NCBI GenBank assembly: GCA_003117195.1
Contig: BDSI01000001.1
Span: 2,022,164-2,086,163, forward strand
From: Eudorina sp. 2006-703-Eu-15
Taxonomy: Eukaryota; Chlorophyta; Chlorophyceae; Chlamydomonadales; Volvocaceae
Length of the DNA: 64,000 nt
Direction: 5' to 3'
Position numbers and translations under genes: made by a program. The notes under the pieces were generated by a model. It worked only from the letters and a program-made list of their open reading frames with translations, was not told the DNA's origin and made no database searches. Below are positions 25,953 to 38,000 of the stretch, piece after piece (within the stretch, counting starts at the first letter, position 1; each line of letters opens with the position of its first letter).

Positions 25953-26192
25953 CGGGATGGATAGGCGGAAATCCAACAATCAGCTATTGTGGGCGCGTCA
26001 CATTCAAATTGTGTAATTAACTACTTTTCAAGGATGATGCTGCGCAGCAGCGAACGTCTTTCGTATGCGGGTACGAGGCCTTCGACGACAGAACATCTGG
26101 CTCGCTGCGTCGAATAATTAACGGAACTCAGGAAATTTGTAGTTTTTTGGCAATGCTGGCACGCGCAAAGTGGTCTCGCTGTAATCCGCGTT
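25953..26192. promoter_or_regulatory. Compact divergent promoter region (240 bp)
   Basis: It separates the start codons of the RNF32-like gene (-) and the unidentified gene (+). Short AT-rich stretches (GTGTAATTAAC, GAATAATTAACG) stand out against the GC-rich surroundings. No defined TATA box or known motif is recognised. Confidence 0.5.
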
Positions 26193-28773
26193 ATGGCGCA
26201 GCTCGACTTGGATTCCGTAGAGGCCGGACGGCTACAAGATTGGCATGCATGCCGTCCTCTCCAGGCCTTGATTTCCACGGTGAACGAATTTTGCGAGCTT
26301 GCTTGGCGCGGAACATCCTCCATCGACTGGCTGAGGCACCGACAGGCAGCTGCCTGGCACACCTGGTGCGCTCCACATGGGGGGAAGGGGCGCGCAGCAA
26401 GCCAACGGCTGCGAGGCCGCTGCTGACCCACATCACACCATCATCCGCCATCCACATCCCGTACGGGATCACGGCGGTCTTCCTAAATCCTGGTGGCCCT
26501 GACCACGACTCGCCATCTAGAGCCTTCCTGAGCCTGACTCGTGGGTGTCCGTCCGTCCGTCTGTCTGTCTGTCCGTCCATCTGCAACCCACCCGAACACC
26601 CCAGGGCATCCTCCCGCTGCGCTGTCCGCCCTCGCCGCCCGCCTTCCCGCGCTTCGAATCCGACCTGGTATCGTACCTCGCGGCACTGCGGCTGCGGCCG
26701 CCGCCGCAGCCGGGCGGACATGGAGGCGGGGTCGACGGTGCCGCAGCACCCCCCGCTGGTTACGGCACGGCAGCAGCAGCAGCACCAGCAGCAGCAGAAG
26801 CAGCAACAGCGGAGGTGCTGGGCAGGCATTTGGGCCCGCCAACGCCGTACAAGGGCTACACCACATCGTCAGGTGGGTCAGGGGCGGGATGAAAAGCGAG
26901 GGGCGGTTAATAAGAGGGAGACGGGATGCAAGGGACGTGTAACCAGGAGAGCTGGCGGCCACTCCGGCCACTCCCCCACTCTCAGCGCAAGCACACCGAC
27001 GGTACCAAACGACGCCTTGATCTTGACGCCTCCGCCTTCAAGAATTCACCCCCACCCCCACCAGCCCATGACACGCACCTCACCCTTCCCCCAATGTGCG
27101 CCCTCCTCCCTCGGCCCCCCGCGTGCAGGCAAGCAGTGCCGCTTGGCGCCGGGTGATACCGTGCGGCGGCTGCGTGACCCCTCGCTGGAAGCTTTCTTCC
27201 TGTCGCTCTTCCGATGCATTGAAGAACAGCGCGCGCCCATGGTACGAAGCCGTACACGGTGCGGCGTCCTTCCCCCAAGCGTAGCTGTTGGCCATCCGGT
27301 CAGTGCAACATACAAACGTCAAGACGCCAGACCGGCGGCCTTGCAACCGTGTGACAACTGCATGATGCCCCCGGGCACGGGGGGGCTGGCGAGGGTGAGA
27401 GAGAAAACAGCCCAGACACACCCAGCCCGGCGTCAAATACCGGCGGGGGGGATATCTGCGGCTCCGGGCGGCCCCCGGTCCGCGCTTCGTTCCGCGTTCG
27501 GGGCGACGCCCGTGTTTCCACGGAGGTATGACAACTGCGCCTCTCCCTCCGCCCTGTCGGCGATGGCCTCCGACGAGTGAGGGTCACCTCGCGCACCCTC
27601 GGTTCGCAGGTCACCCTCGGTCCGCACTGCCTCTTCCACGCGCACCTCTTCGCGGCAGAGCCGCCCTCAATCGGGCCGGACCCGGGGCCGGGGCTGGGGC
27701 CGGACCCGGGGCCGGGGCTGGGGCTGGGGCTGGGGCTGGGGCTGCTGTTCCATGCCTGCGAGTACCCCGCCTTCCACGAGAAGGACTTCCCCTTCCGACT
27801 GGGCCACTGCCAGGAGGGCAGCCCGCTGCGACCCACGGGTCGGCAGCTGGCGCAGCGGAATATGCTGTGGTTCAAGGTGAGGGAGGGAAGCGCAGCTCCC
27901 TTGGGCTTCGTACAATGGCGTGAGGGATTCGGGTAGGAGCGGTTGCGGTATGACCTTGAGATGGGGCGGGCTGAGGGGCGGTTGTGTTAAAGAACGAATT
28001 GCACGTTGCACGGCTGCGTGCCGTGACAGGGCGTGGCGCGGGAGTGTTCGGTGTGTGTGGGGCTCGGCGGGAGGGCTGCACCCGATGGGGGCCGGAGGGC
28101 GGCACAGCTGTCATGACCGGGAGGGGTGTGGCCGTTGGTGACGGCGGCACCGGCCTGCGGGTCTCCAGAGGCATGTGCCTGCCGGCCAGGCGCCGTGGGT
28201 GTTGCTGGGAACATGCGGGGGCGGGGGAGGGACAGGAGGGTTACTTGCCTGGACCTTGAAGGTGCGCGCCCTCCGAGCGCATCCGTGCTACTTGAGGTTG
28301 GCATCGTGTTGACGCATGACCCCGCCATTGACCCCCGTGGATTGAGATCGGGTCCCGAGGACGCTGCGCTGCGAATCCGGCGCCATGCGGATTTGGGCCA
28401 AGCCTCTTGCGGACCAGCACTGCGCAAGCCACGCATGGCATCCAGGGCGAAGGGCGCAGGCACCAGCGGCGGGATGTGTGGGATGTCGTACAGTTCCGAG
28501 TTAGCATGTACGGGAATGCAGACCGTTCCGCATGGCCAGGCCAATGTGTCCCCCGCCTTTTTCGGCCCTCTGTCCCCCCAGGACCGATTGGTGGTCCTGG
28601 ATGTGACCCCGGGGCTGCTACTCCAGCACCTGCTGTGGAAGGAGACGGCGGAGCTGTGTACACTGTATGAAGAGGACTTCGGCGCGCCCGTATTAGACCT
28701 GACACTTGATGTGGCCGGAGGTCCGGAGGGCGTGATGACTACTGCCCAGAGCCTCCTCGTTTGTCAGCGGTGA
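26193..28773 (+). CDS. Conserved-looking protein of unknown function
   Basis: Five exons: 26193-26345, 26605-26872, 27129-27241, 27610-27876, 28582-28773 (330 residues). The start MAQLDLDSVEAGRLQDWHAC leads to a helical N-terminus ending SIDWLRHRQ. An Ala/Pro-rich middle with FESDLVSYLAALRL and PPTPYKGYTTSSG follows. The compositionally normal C-terminal half contains DPSLEAFFLSLFRCIEEQRA, CLFHAHLFAAEPPS, a Gly-Pro spacer, ACEYPAFHEKDFPFRLGHCQ and LVVLDVTPGLLLQHLLW, ending LLVCQR. I do not recognise the family. The balanced composition in the second half and correct phasing of exons 2-5 support a real gene. The first intron is in phase only if it uses the GC donor CAG|GCAGCT at 26346; the GT donor at 26366 would be out of phase, so exon 1's end is less certain. 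Confidence 0.65.
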
Positions 28774-30446
28774 CAATGCTGTGGCAAATGCGGCTTTGTT
28801 GAGATGCTTGGGCTACTTGGCATGGTGCCAGCTTTGCGTGCCGACGTGACCTTATACTGATATGAGTGCGTTGATCGGACTGCGTGAAGACAACAGAACT
28901 GCGGAAAACGTAGCCGGCGACAGAAGGTTCTGGTAGGTCATGTCCGTTGCTGTACCGAACGTTTGCTGGCAACGGTGTGCACATCCCGAGAATATCTGTC
29001 GATGCCGAGTCCTTGAAGTCATGAGTCAATTCATTCGACAGACGCTTCATTACAGTATGGGAGCCAGGGCCAGTAGTAGCAGCGCTCGGAATTGAGTTTT
29101 AACCACCTTGCACTTGATGAATACGCAGTGGGAACGTAACCACACTGACAACCACGTCTCGTGACCACGACTGAAACACAATGTATTAGCACATTCCGGT
29201 CTACGTAATGATCAGCAGGGGGAAGCGTGAGTGATGGAGTGCTTCTCTCCTTCGAGTGCCCTTCCAACAAAGAATTCGTCATACGCCTTCAGTGGGGCGA
29301 CATGTCCTGTCGGATTGTCTTCGGGTCATTATGTACAGCCAAGCAAGGGGCCTGCGGTCGGCCCAAGGAGATCCGGAACGGGAGACTCTGGAGGACAGAC
29401 GGGAAACCAGCACCAAACAGTGCCACAACAGCACGGAGCATCAGCCAGATCATCAAGCATAACACCTCATCTAGAAATCACAGCGCAGCGGAAGGCCGTG
29501 CGTCATGCAATTTATCGCGCGCGTGTGCGTCCGAGTTCCACATTCCAGGCGCACAACGCATACGCAGCCTGCAAGACCCACACGGTGGCAAAACGCTGCA
29601 CCACAACATCTGCAAGACAGAAGCGCGTGCGAAACAGACTGGTCCGAAAACCTTGACGTTGCGTACACCAGCAAGAGCTCTGTGCCGGGGGCTCCAATGA
29701 GGAACCTTCGCCCGGTTCTCTTCGCTTTTGAGGACAGGGAAGCCAGGGGGAAGCCAGAGGAAGCCAGGGAAATCAAGCGTGCAGAACCGTGACCCAAATC
29801 ACGAGATTGGAGCGAAATCAGACCGGGCCGGAAACTGCGCACCAGGGAAGCCAACGAACCACAAAACATCGACCGGAACCCACAACAACATGCTGCTACA
29901 AACGACACATCCACGAGACCGGAGATACAATCAGCATAACAGCAGCAGCAGCGGTATGCCCAAATGGGGCAACTGATCCTTGAACCCCAATATAAGCACA
30001 CCAACGCATGCCTTAAACCATCATTGCAACAGACAGCATCACATGCAGGCGTCAACATACCCACATACATAATGCTGGCTGAATGCATGCTCGTGTACCG
30101 TACCAAACAAGGAGTGTAATTCGACTGACCCAAAACACCAGTTGCGCAAGAGCAAGACAACCATCAAACTCAACACAAGGGGCGCCACCTGTACAGTTGC
30201 TACCGTGTCGCGCTGCCGTATTAACACTCAGTCGCATCTGAAGAGCGGTGAGCGGGTGCTGCGTCAGATGCAGCAACATCGGCAGCAACGAACGGGTTGA
30301 TCAAGCAAGCGAACACCGTGAAGAGGCTGGAACACGCGCTGAGGAGGTTCAAATCCCTCCAGTCACGCATAATATCAGCTGCCATACCCATGACACATCC
30401 TCGACGCACTGGAACTCTGCTCTGGCTCGAAGGGTGAGGTGGCTCT
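28774..30446. other. Convergent intergenic / 3' UTR region
   Basis: It lies between two gene 3' ends and is less GC-rich than average. Several 60-230 codon frames are present, but none has a domain or splice context. I see nothing further. Confidence 0.5.
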
Positions 30447-31552
30447 TTAGTAGCCGCCACCACCGTAGCCGCCACCGCCGTAGCCGCCACCGCCGTAGCC
30501 GCCGCCGCCGTAGCCGCCGCCGCCGTAGCCACCGCCGCCGCGGCCGCCGCCTGACATCAAATACACAAGAATTGTGTCACGTACTTGCAGTTGTGGACGT
30601 GAGGTGTTGCTTCACATACCGCTACTTGTTCCGAACATTACGTGCAATAGCGCACCCTGATCAATTATATATTATCGAATCCTTCAAATGTCTAAGATGT
30701 GTCATGCAAGAACCGGCGCCTTACCGTAGCCGCGGCCACCGCCACCGTAGCCGCCGCTGTCGCCGCCATAGCCACCGCGACCACGGCCGCCACCGCCGTA
30801 GCCACCGCGACCACGACCACCTGCAGATGAGAACACACGATTGCAAATCAAACGAACGTGAGAATTATCGACGTCAACTTCAAAGCCTGTTCGCAACGTT
30901 GGGGATGTCTGTAGCTAACGTGCCTAACAATAAGTACTAATCAATACACGACGATAGTAGAAAGCTTCGGTGTGAACGATGCCAAGGCCAAGGCTGGCCA
31001 ATGCGAAGGCTGGTCTACAGTCGGAACATTTGGATATTCCAACGAGACTTACCACCTGAGCGCTCGCCCAAAGGCGTGGCCTCGTTCACCTTAATGGTCC
31101 TACATAAGGAAATATGGGAACAGAGTGAGAATGAGTACAGAGGAGCGAAAGCAGGACCTGACCTCTCCGAGACACAGCTATGTCAACTACGAGAGTGATG
31201 GAAGTGCCAAAACTGACTTACCGGCCCATGAACTCGGTGCCGTCAACCTCGCTGCACGCAGCCCGAGCAGCCGTGGACTCGAGCGTCACGAAGCCGAATC
31301 CGCGAGACCGGCCGGTCTCACGATCAGTAGCAACGAAGGCGTCCTCGACGGCGCCATACTTGCTGAAGAGACTGTTCAGGTCGTCAGCGCGGGTATCCCA
31401 CGACAGGTTACCTGAATGAAGCACAAAGACCGAGGCCGTCCGTAAGGGCGCACTTTTGGAGGCCGCCAAGACAGCCGCCTTTTCCCGCTTGACACAGCGA
31501 TAAGGCAGTTCAAAGATGTAAAAGACTCACCGACATAAAGCTTGGTCGACAT
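30447..31552 (-). CDS. Glycine-rich RNA-binding protein (RRM plus RGG/YGG tail)
   Basis: Five in-phase exons: 31552-31531, 31411-31222, 31099-31053, 30820-30725, 30550-30447 (152 residues). MSTKLYVGNLSWDTRADDLN carries RNP2 (KLYVGNL) and RSRGFGFVTL carries RNP1, so a single RRM covers about residues 4-80 and ends IKVNEATP. The tail is RGG, GGYGG and GGGGY repeats ending GGYY. This is the standard architecture of plant and algal GRPs that act as RNA chaperones and in cold or circadian post-transcriptional control, in nucleus and cytoplasm. Exon 1 is only seven codons, and the RRM is split within RNP2 (YV/G) and after MGR. The 5' untranslated region has no obvious motif apart from a TATAAGG-like site about 210 bp upstream of the ATG (near 31760). 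Confidence 0.92.
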
Positions 31553-33197
31553 GTTTCCGACCGCTTGAGAAGAAGGCGACGCCTTGGTAGAATGCAGCCG
31601 AAGCCGCACCGCCGGACGGGAGAAAGACCAGACAGAACCTGGCAAACACGGAATCCCGCGCGCAGCCCTTTGGATAAGCATGCAAAGATTCTTTGATAAA
31701 AGTTAATAGCTACCGCTGCGCGCCGGAACTTTAATGTCGGAAGAAAGTACGATCCTTATACGACAGCACGTCAACGTCCTCGTTTCAGACTGCACTTTTT
31801 CAGATTCCATGGAGATTTGCGCCCATGAAGGTATCCGGCGAAGGAATCGGGCGTGACATTCAATCTGGGGTCTTTATTCTTTTGTTTTTGGCGCCTAACG
31901 ACCGTGTCGGAGATACAAAATCTTACTGCAAGGGCCTCCGATACCAAACGTTCTTCTCTTTTCAATACCGTGACAATGCTTTGCCGAAAGATAAATAGGC
32001 ATTGCTTTACATGACAGGAGTCAGGTACCTTTGGGGTTGAGTTTGTTGAGTTTGTAGTCGGGCAGATCTGACGACGGTACGTTTCGGCTTGCTTGCTTAC
32101 CAGCGGCCAATGCGTCATTCCTCGAATAAATCATTTACATGCAAGTCTGTATTAGGGAAACGGGTTTATGGCTTGCGTGTGTGGCGCCAAGCGTTGCGGG
32201 TGTTCCATGCGTCTCATCTCGTGGGCATACAAATCTGTAAGCATCCGGTGTTTAAACCATTCAACGTGGACTCACTAAGGACAACCTCATGGCTGACTTC
32301 ATTTTGTCGTTGCAGTCGTTACCAGCCGCCGGTAACCAGCCAGATGTGCTGAAAGCTTAGCTTTTCCGCTGATTGGCGATTTGCAGCCGTAGGAACCAAA
32401 ATGCTGCATATCGAGGGTGACATCGGAAATACCGCTGTCTGCGAAGGTGTGAAATGCTGCAACCGCCAACGGACCGACGACGTTTCACTTTTTGTCGGGT
32501 TACTGTATGCCTTGATGGTGTCTGACAACACAAACAGAAACGCGCATTTCAACGGGGTGAGCCCAGGCCTGCCCAGTGTCGTGAAGGGGAGCGCGCGTTA
32601 TGCAGCTTCGTGACAGACCGTGCCAGAAGAAGTCGCCAGCGCAATCACAAGGACGTTACGGTCTGCCATCCCACGCTGGATGCCCCTGCAAAACCCGCCG
32701 GTGGGACCTGCGAGACACATCCCGTCCTAATGCCACCTTCTGTAACTTAATGTTGCAACCGTTACCAGGTGGACCCACAGTCCCGACCGGGCGTCCAGCG
32801 GGCCCAGGTAGCTCGTAGGTGCCCCTAGGTGCCTCATCTCATCAAACCCCTACCAAGAACTGCGCACCCATCCTCCATCACTCGCGAGAGGATCATGCCG
32901 CCTTACCGGCCAACAGACCAGGTCACTGCTGTGCCAGGATTGCCTCTCTTGGAAACCGCAGATTCCATTGGTTCCAGTACTCAAACGATGCATTTAAAAT
33001 TTCGAATCAACCCGGCATGACGACGATACATTTTCTATGCTTCTATGCTTCCGCCGCACCTCCGCGTACCTCCGAACCCGCACGCAGCGCACACGCGCTT
33101 CCGTCATCCCACGCAGCCGCAATCTGCTACCCCTCAACAGTCATCATCAATGCCGCTACCGTAGTCCTCCAACGAACCTACCGCCAACAGGCAGACG
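31553..33197. other. Upstream region of the GRP gene, no other gene supported
   Basis: Mixed-composition DNA of about 1.6 kb between the GRP start and the GNAT stop (both minus strand). Small frames at 32089-32818 have no domain. The first 200 bp upstream of 31552 presumably hold the GRP promoter. Confidence 0.5.
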
Positions 33198-34743
33198 TCA
33201 ACGGCAACGCAGCCGCTCGGACGCCGTCCCCGCCCCAACCAGCGGCGCCGTGGGGTCCCGCACCAGGCCCAGGCGGTCATAGAAGCCCGCCGACCGGCTG
33301 GTGGCCCGCAGCGAAATGACCGCGGCGCCGACCCGCAGGTCACGCAGCTCCGAAACCAGACGCTCCAGGAGTGCGCGCCCCAGGCCCTGGCGGCGGAGCG
33401 AGGGGTGCACTGTCAGGAACCAGACGGTGGCCACGGGGCCATCGACGGCGCAGTGGTCGGAGCTGAGAGCGGTGGCCGCGGCGGCACCGCCGGCGCCTAC
33501 GGAGACGCTGGCAGCTTCACAGGACTGCAAAGTCTTTAAGGAAGTGGGTTGCTGAGTTGTTGTTCCAGAGGCAGCGGCCGAAGCGCCAGGGTCCCCTGGT
33601 TCCAAGGGCCCGGTGCCGCTGCCCTTCTGCACAGTTTTCGGCCGTCGCGTCCCGCGCCGGCCATTGCCGTCGGATGGCAGCGGCGTCAGCAGCGGCGCCT
33701 GTTGGGGTGGCGGCGGCGGCGGCAAGACGGCAGCGGCACCGCAGGCGAAGCCGACCAGCTCAGTGTCAGGGCGGCCGGCGGAGCCGCCGCCGCCGCCGCT
33801 CCGGTGTGCCCTTCCTTGTGCCCAGCTGGTGCTGCCCTGGGTAGAGTTATCAGCCCTCCCGCTATGCGCATCTGGCTCGTAGGAGTCGTGCCCCTGGCCG
33901 GCCCGTGGTTCATCACAGTAGCGGTACGCCCATACCACGGCGGTCGCGGCGCGCAAGTCGGCGAGGCTGATGTCGAGGTTGGCCTGCGGTGCATGGGTGG
34001 GGGCATTGAGTGACGGGGGATGGACGCCTAAGCCGTCGCCAGCTACACTCAGCTTCACCCAGGCCTGGGGAGGCGTTGATCTTCATGGTCTCCGCTCTCC
34101 GGTCCCCGGGGGCCGTCGCAGGTCAGCAGACCCATTGAGCGATCTCTAGTGGGGGTCCTAGATTCCATACACCGTTGCCACAACCTTTCAGTGACTCCCT
34201 GGCGCGGCCGCACCACCGCAAACTCCCCTCCCTGGATTACCAGCGCACCAGCCGCATCAGCTGCTCCACCTCTCCGTACGACAGGTGGTCCTTGCCGTAA
34301 CATACGTACACGCCGCGCTCCGCCAATGCCTCATCCGATGGGTCCAGGGAGGTTCCCGGTGGGGTGCAGAACAGGCTCGGGGGAACTACGAAAGTGGGCT
34401 GGTCGGGAAGCCAGCGGGAGCTGGCGTCGCTTAGGTCGTCATAGCGCCGGGGCGCGGTGTTGTTGCCGTTGCTGATGCGGTTGCTGTTGCTGCTGCGTGT
34501 GCTCTCGCTCCCCTTTCTTTTGCCAGTGGCGCCTTCACCTGGGTGAGCCGCTGAGCGGCACGTGAGACGCACTCTGGTCTTCAGGATGGAGATGTGTGGA
34601 GCTCCTGACCAATAGCGCTGGATTGAAAGGGGCGCCTGGGCCCTGGATTGCCATGCCGTACCGCCGGCTGACAGAGCTGCGTCGTCCGGATGCACAAGGC
34701 CCGGCCCAGATGACGTGAAGCGCTTCACGGAATTTGCACACAT
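33198..34743 (-). CDS. GNAT-family N-acetyltransferase
   Basis: Two exons, 34743-34249 and 34064-33198, in phase through a CTG|GTGCGC donor (453 residues). The N-terminal 120 residues are polar and may be a transit peptide or disordered. GVYVCYGKDHLSYGEVEQLM precedes the catalytic fold. NLDISLADLRAATAVVWAYR and LVGFACGAA lead into a long Pro/Gly/Ala insert. The acetyl-CoA signature VATVWFLTVHPSLRRQGLGR (R/Q-x-x-G-x-G) follows, then ALLERLVSELRDL and SAGFYDRLGLV. The family transfers acetyl from acetyl-CoA to amines. The layout resembles the plant plastid GCN5-related (GNAT) group, but substrate and location are not shown. The insert of about 80 residues before the CoA-binding motif is unusual. 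The first Met is chosen as the most upstream in frame. Confidence 0.75.
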
Positions 34744-35006
34744 AAATCAGGCGTTGTATGGGGACAGGAGTGTTGACCCGTGGCTGAAAACGTTCAAAAC
34801 GGGTGCCGAACCAGCGCAATCAACCGGGCTTGCATGTAATATAAAGTCGCGTTGTGATAATGTGATTCTACTGAAGCAATCTTTTTTATTGCATAAATTG
34901 AAGCAACCAGTGTCCTTGTAGGTCCCCGTCGGCTGTCGCTGGCGGATGCCGGTCAGAAGTCCCCGATCCACGAACGTGCTGTGTTTACAAGGTTTAGTTA
35001 CCAACT
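34744..35006. promoter_or_regulatory. Divergent promoter region (263 bp)
   Basis: It separates the GNAT gene (-) and the arginine methyltransferase gene (+). An AT-rich stretch (ATAATGTGATTCT, TTTTTTATTGCATAAATTG) lies at 34856-34901. No known regulatory element is recognised. Confidence 0.45.
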
Positions 35007-38000
35007 ATGAATCTCACAAATGATGACGCTCTCGATATCATGGTGTCTATCGCCCGGCAGGCGCTGGAGCGCGGAAAGGTCAGTCGGCGAGTCGGCGCGG
35101 AGTGATGGGCCTCCCAGTCGTGCCCTATTTCACGTTTCAGCAAAACCGCTCTGCCTCTCAAACGCAAGATTCATTGCACTGTGCACACTTGTTCCTTGCC
35201 TGCGTCCCGCCGCCGGGTCACAGAGAATTGCCTCGCGGCCTGGCCGCCCCGAGCGACCCCCCAGCCTCCCCCAGACGGACGCCCCAACCCCCGCCGCGCC
35301 AGGTTGACCAAGCGTTGACCATCCTGTCGGGTGTGGTCACGAAGGCCCCTCGACATGCGCTGGCGTGGTTCAGCATGGGGCGTGCGCAGCTGGCGCAGGC
35401 AAGTGGGCTCAGCCGGGGCGGGGGAGTCGGTGAGCCCCGACCCCGTTGTGGTCGTGCCGTTCAACACGTAATCACCGAATAGACAGTCGCCCCCCCCCCG
35501 TCCCCTTGTGCTTTTTCCCTTGGGCGCAACCGCAGGGAGCCCGCGACCACGCCGCCATGTGTTATCAACGGGCGGCAACTCTGGCGGCGGCGCAGCAGCG
35601 GGGCAAGGTGTGTGCGTGTGTGTGTATGAGTGGGAAGGGGGGGGGGGCGCTAACGGGGTTCCGGGCGGGGTGGGGTTCGGGGTTTGGGCCGGCGAGGAGG
35701 ATTTGTGTGTACGATTCGTGGGCAGGGAGGGCCCGAGGAGGAGGGCAAGGACAGCAAGCGCGGCCAGGGAAAAGACGCGCTCTTTACCTCACACGACAGC
35801 TACACGACGAGGCGACCACGGGGTTGGGGGGGAGAAAGAGCAGGGGGATGGGGCAAAGAAAGGATTCGACCCAATTTGACCAGACACGTCGGCTGCAGGT
35901 TAACGTACCGAAAGGCGAGTAGAAGTTACTGAGACAGTATGAGCCATGATCGGACGATGCCTCGAATACGGCAACACGTGATGGACACGTATACAGACGG
36001 ACACACAGTCACGCCCCTCTGCCTGGATCCAAGACACGCACACGCCCCCGTTCAGACCCAAACACACAAGACACAACCCCCCGCTCCTCCCCGCCCTTCC
36101 CTGTCTCCTGTCCCGTCAATCAGCCTCCCCCGCGGCTACCCCCTCTCCCGGTTCACCGGACCTTTGCTCGGGCACTCAGTGCAGTTGAATGATCTCGAAC
36201 AATGCCCCAATACCTCCTCTCCCCCTCCCCCCTCCCCCCAATAAACATGTCGACCAATCTCCCCCCCTCCTCCTCCTCTTCCCCCTCCCCAGCCCTCCCA
36301 GCTGCTGAGCCTGGCCACGGACAACATGGTGCTCTGCGGCGAGAAGGTGCTGCCCCCGGACTGGCTTCCGGCGCTGCAGGTGGGGGTGGGGGGGGACACG
36401 TGGACACCCGCCGAGATCACCCACCCACCTAGGGGTGGGGCCCACGGACCCAGCTGCCTTGCACAGCCTCGCGACAGCCCATCCACTTAAGTTGACATCC
36501 AGGGTTGCTGATGAGGGTTACAACGACGGCGGCAGCGACGGCGGCAGCGACGGCGGCAGCGACGGCGGCAGCGACGGCGGCAGCACTCCAGAGCCCGCCT
36601 CCCGTTTTCCCTGCACCTCATGGCCCCTGCTCTCAAATTGCTGCCCGCTGGGGCCCCCTCTTTGGCCCCATCATAGGACCCTTACCTGGCGGACCTGTGG
36701 GGCGCGGCCATCGCCCATCTTGCGGGGGAGGCCGTCAAAGCGGCGGCGGCGGCGGGAGGAGAGCCGCAGCAGCCGCGACCATCGCCGCAGGGCCTTGTGG
36801 TCGGTGGCCTGGGTCTGCAGGCGCTGCTGCTCCAAGCGCTCATGGCCCGCCGGGGAGCTGCCGCCGCCCCCGCTGCACCACCTGCCATGGCGGCAGCGGA
36901 GGCCGCGGAGACACCGCGGACGGCGACGGTGATCTGGGTACAGCCCGACGAGCTGAGCCGCACAGTGGCGGCGCAGATGGCGGCGGCCGCGGGGCTGCAG
37001 CGCCCGGAACTGAACGCCGTCAACGGCTGGGAGGCCGCAGCCGCCGCCGCCGCAGCCGCCGCCGCCACCGCAACTCCAGTATCAGGAGCTGCCAGCGGGG
37101 AGCCGAGGCCCGCGCCGGCGTCGGGGCGGGCGGTTGTGCTGGTGGCGGCGGGGATGTGTACGGCACGACTGGCGCTACGGGAGTGGACGGCGGCGCTGGC
37201 GCAGGTGCGCATTGGTATTTGGGGATGTGGCCCCGTATCACTGGAACGGGGCCGGGGTCGGGGACTATAACCGCCGCTGCGGGGCCGCTGCAGCTGCGGC
37301 TTACGCCCGCCCTCCTTTCCCCCGTCGCGCTCGCGCCAGGGGATGTCGTACGGACCGTGGCGCCGCGCCGCGCCGCGTCCTGCCACGACTGGGAACCCAT
37401 ATCCCCCCCTGGAGCGGCGGTACCCCATCATCACCGTCATAATCCGCCCGGCAGCACATGCCGCCGCACTCTTGATTCCTGATTCCGCAGATGGTCGCGG
37501 ACGTGACGGCGGACGTGGCTGGGGCGGTGCGCAGCTTGCTGCGCGGCGCGGCGCGGCACGGCACGGCACGGAGCGGTCGCCGTCACCCGCAAGCGGTGCT
37601 GACATGTTGTAACACCTACAACCCGACATGCTCCCCCTCCCCTCGCCGTGACCCCTTGAACCCGTGACCCCGTCACCGCACCACACCCTGCTGGGGCTCC
37701 CTCCCGCCAGGCCCGCCCGCTGTTGGCCCCGGGTGCGCTGCTGAGCCCCTCCCGCGTGCGGCTGGTGGGGGCGCTGGTGGCGAGCGAGGACCTGCAGGCC
37801 ATGAACCAGGTGCTGGGTGCGGGGTGCTGGGGGGGAGGGAGGGAAGGAGGGGGCTGGGGAGGGGAGGGGGCTGGGGAGGGGAGGGGGCTGAGGAGAAAGG
37901 GGCCTGGGGACGGGGGCCTTTTTAGAGCTTGGATCACCGAGGGGTTAACTTGAAAAAAAAAGGTTTCGCCGAGGGTTTCGTGTTTTCGTCGCCTTGCCAG

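Noticed and set aside
26120..26150. Further insertion copy (GGAAATTTGTAG)
   Set aside because: Only about 12 bases match and neither the GACATATT continuation nor flanking direct repeats are present.
31540..31556. TTGGTCGACATGTTT at the GRP start as an insertion copy
   Set aside because: The bases encode the conserved first codons of the RRM protein; similarity to copy 10 is most likely chance.
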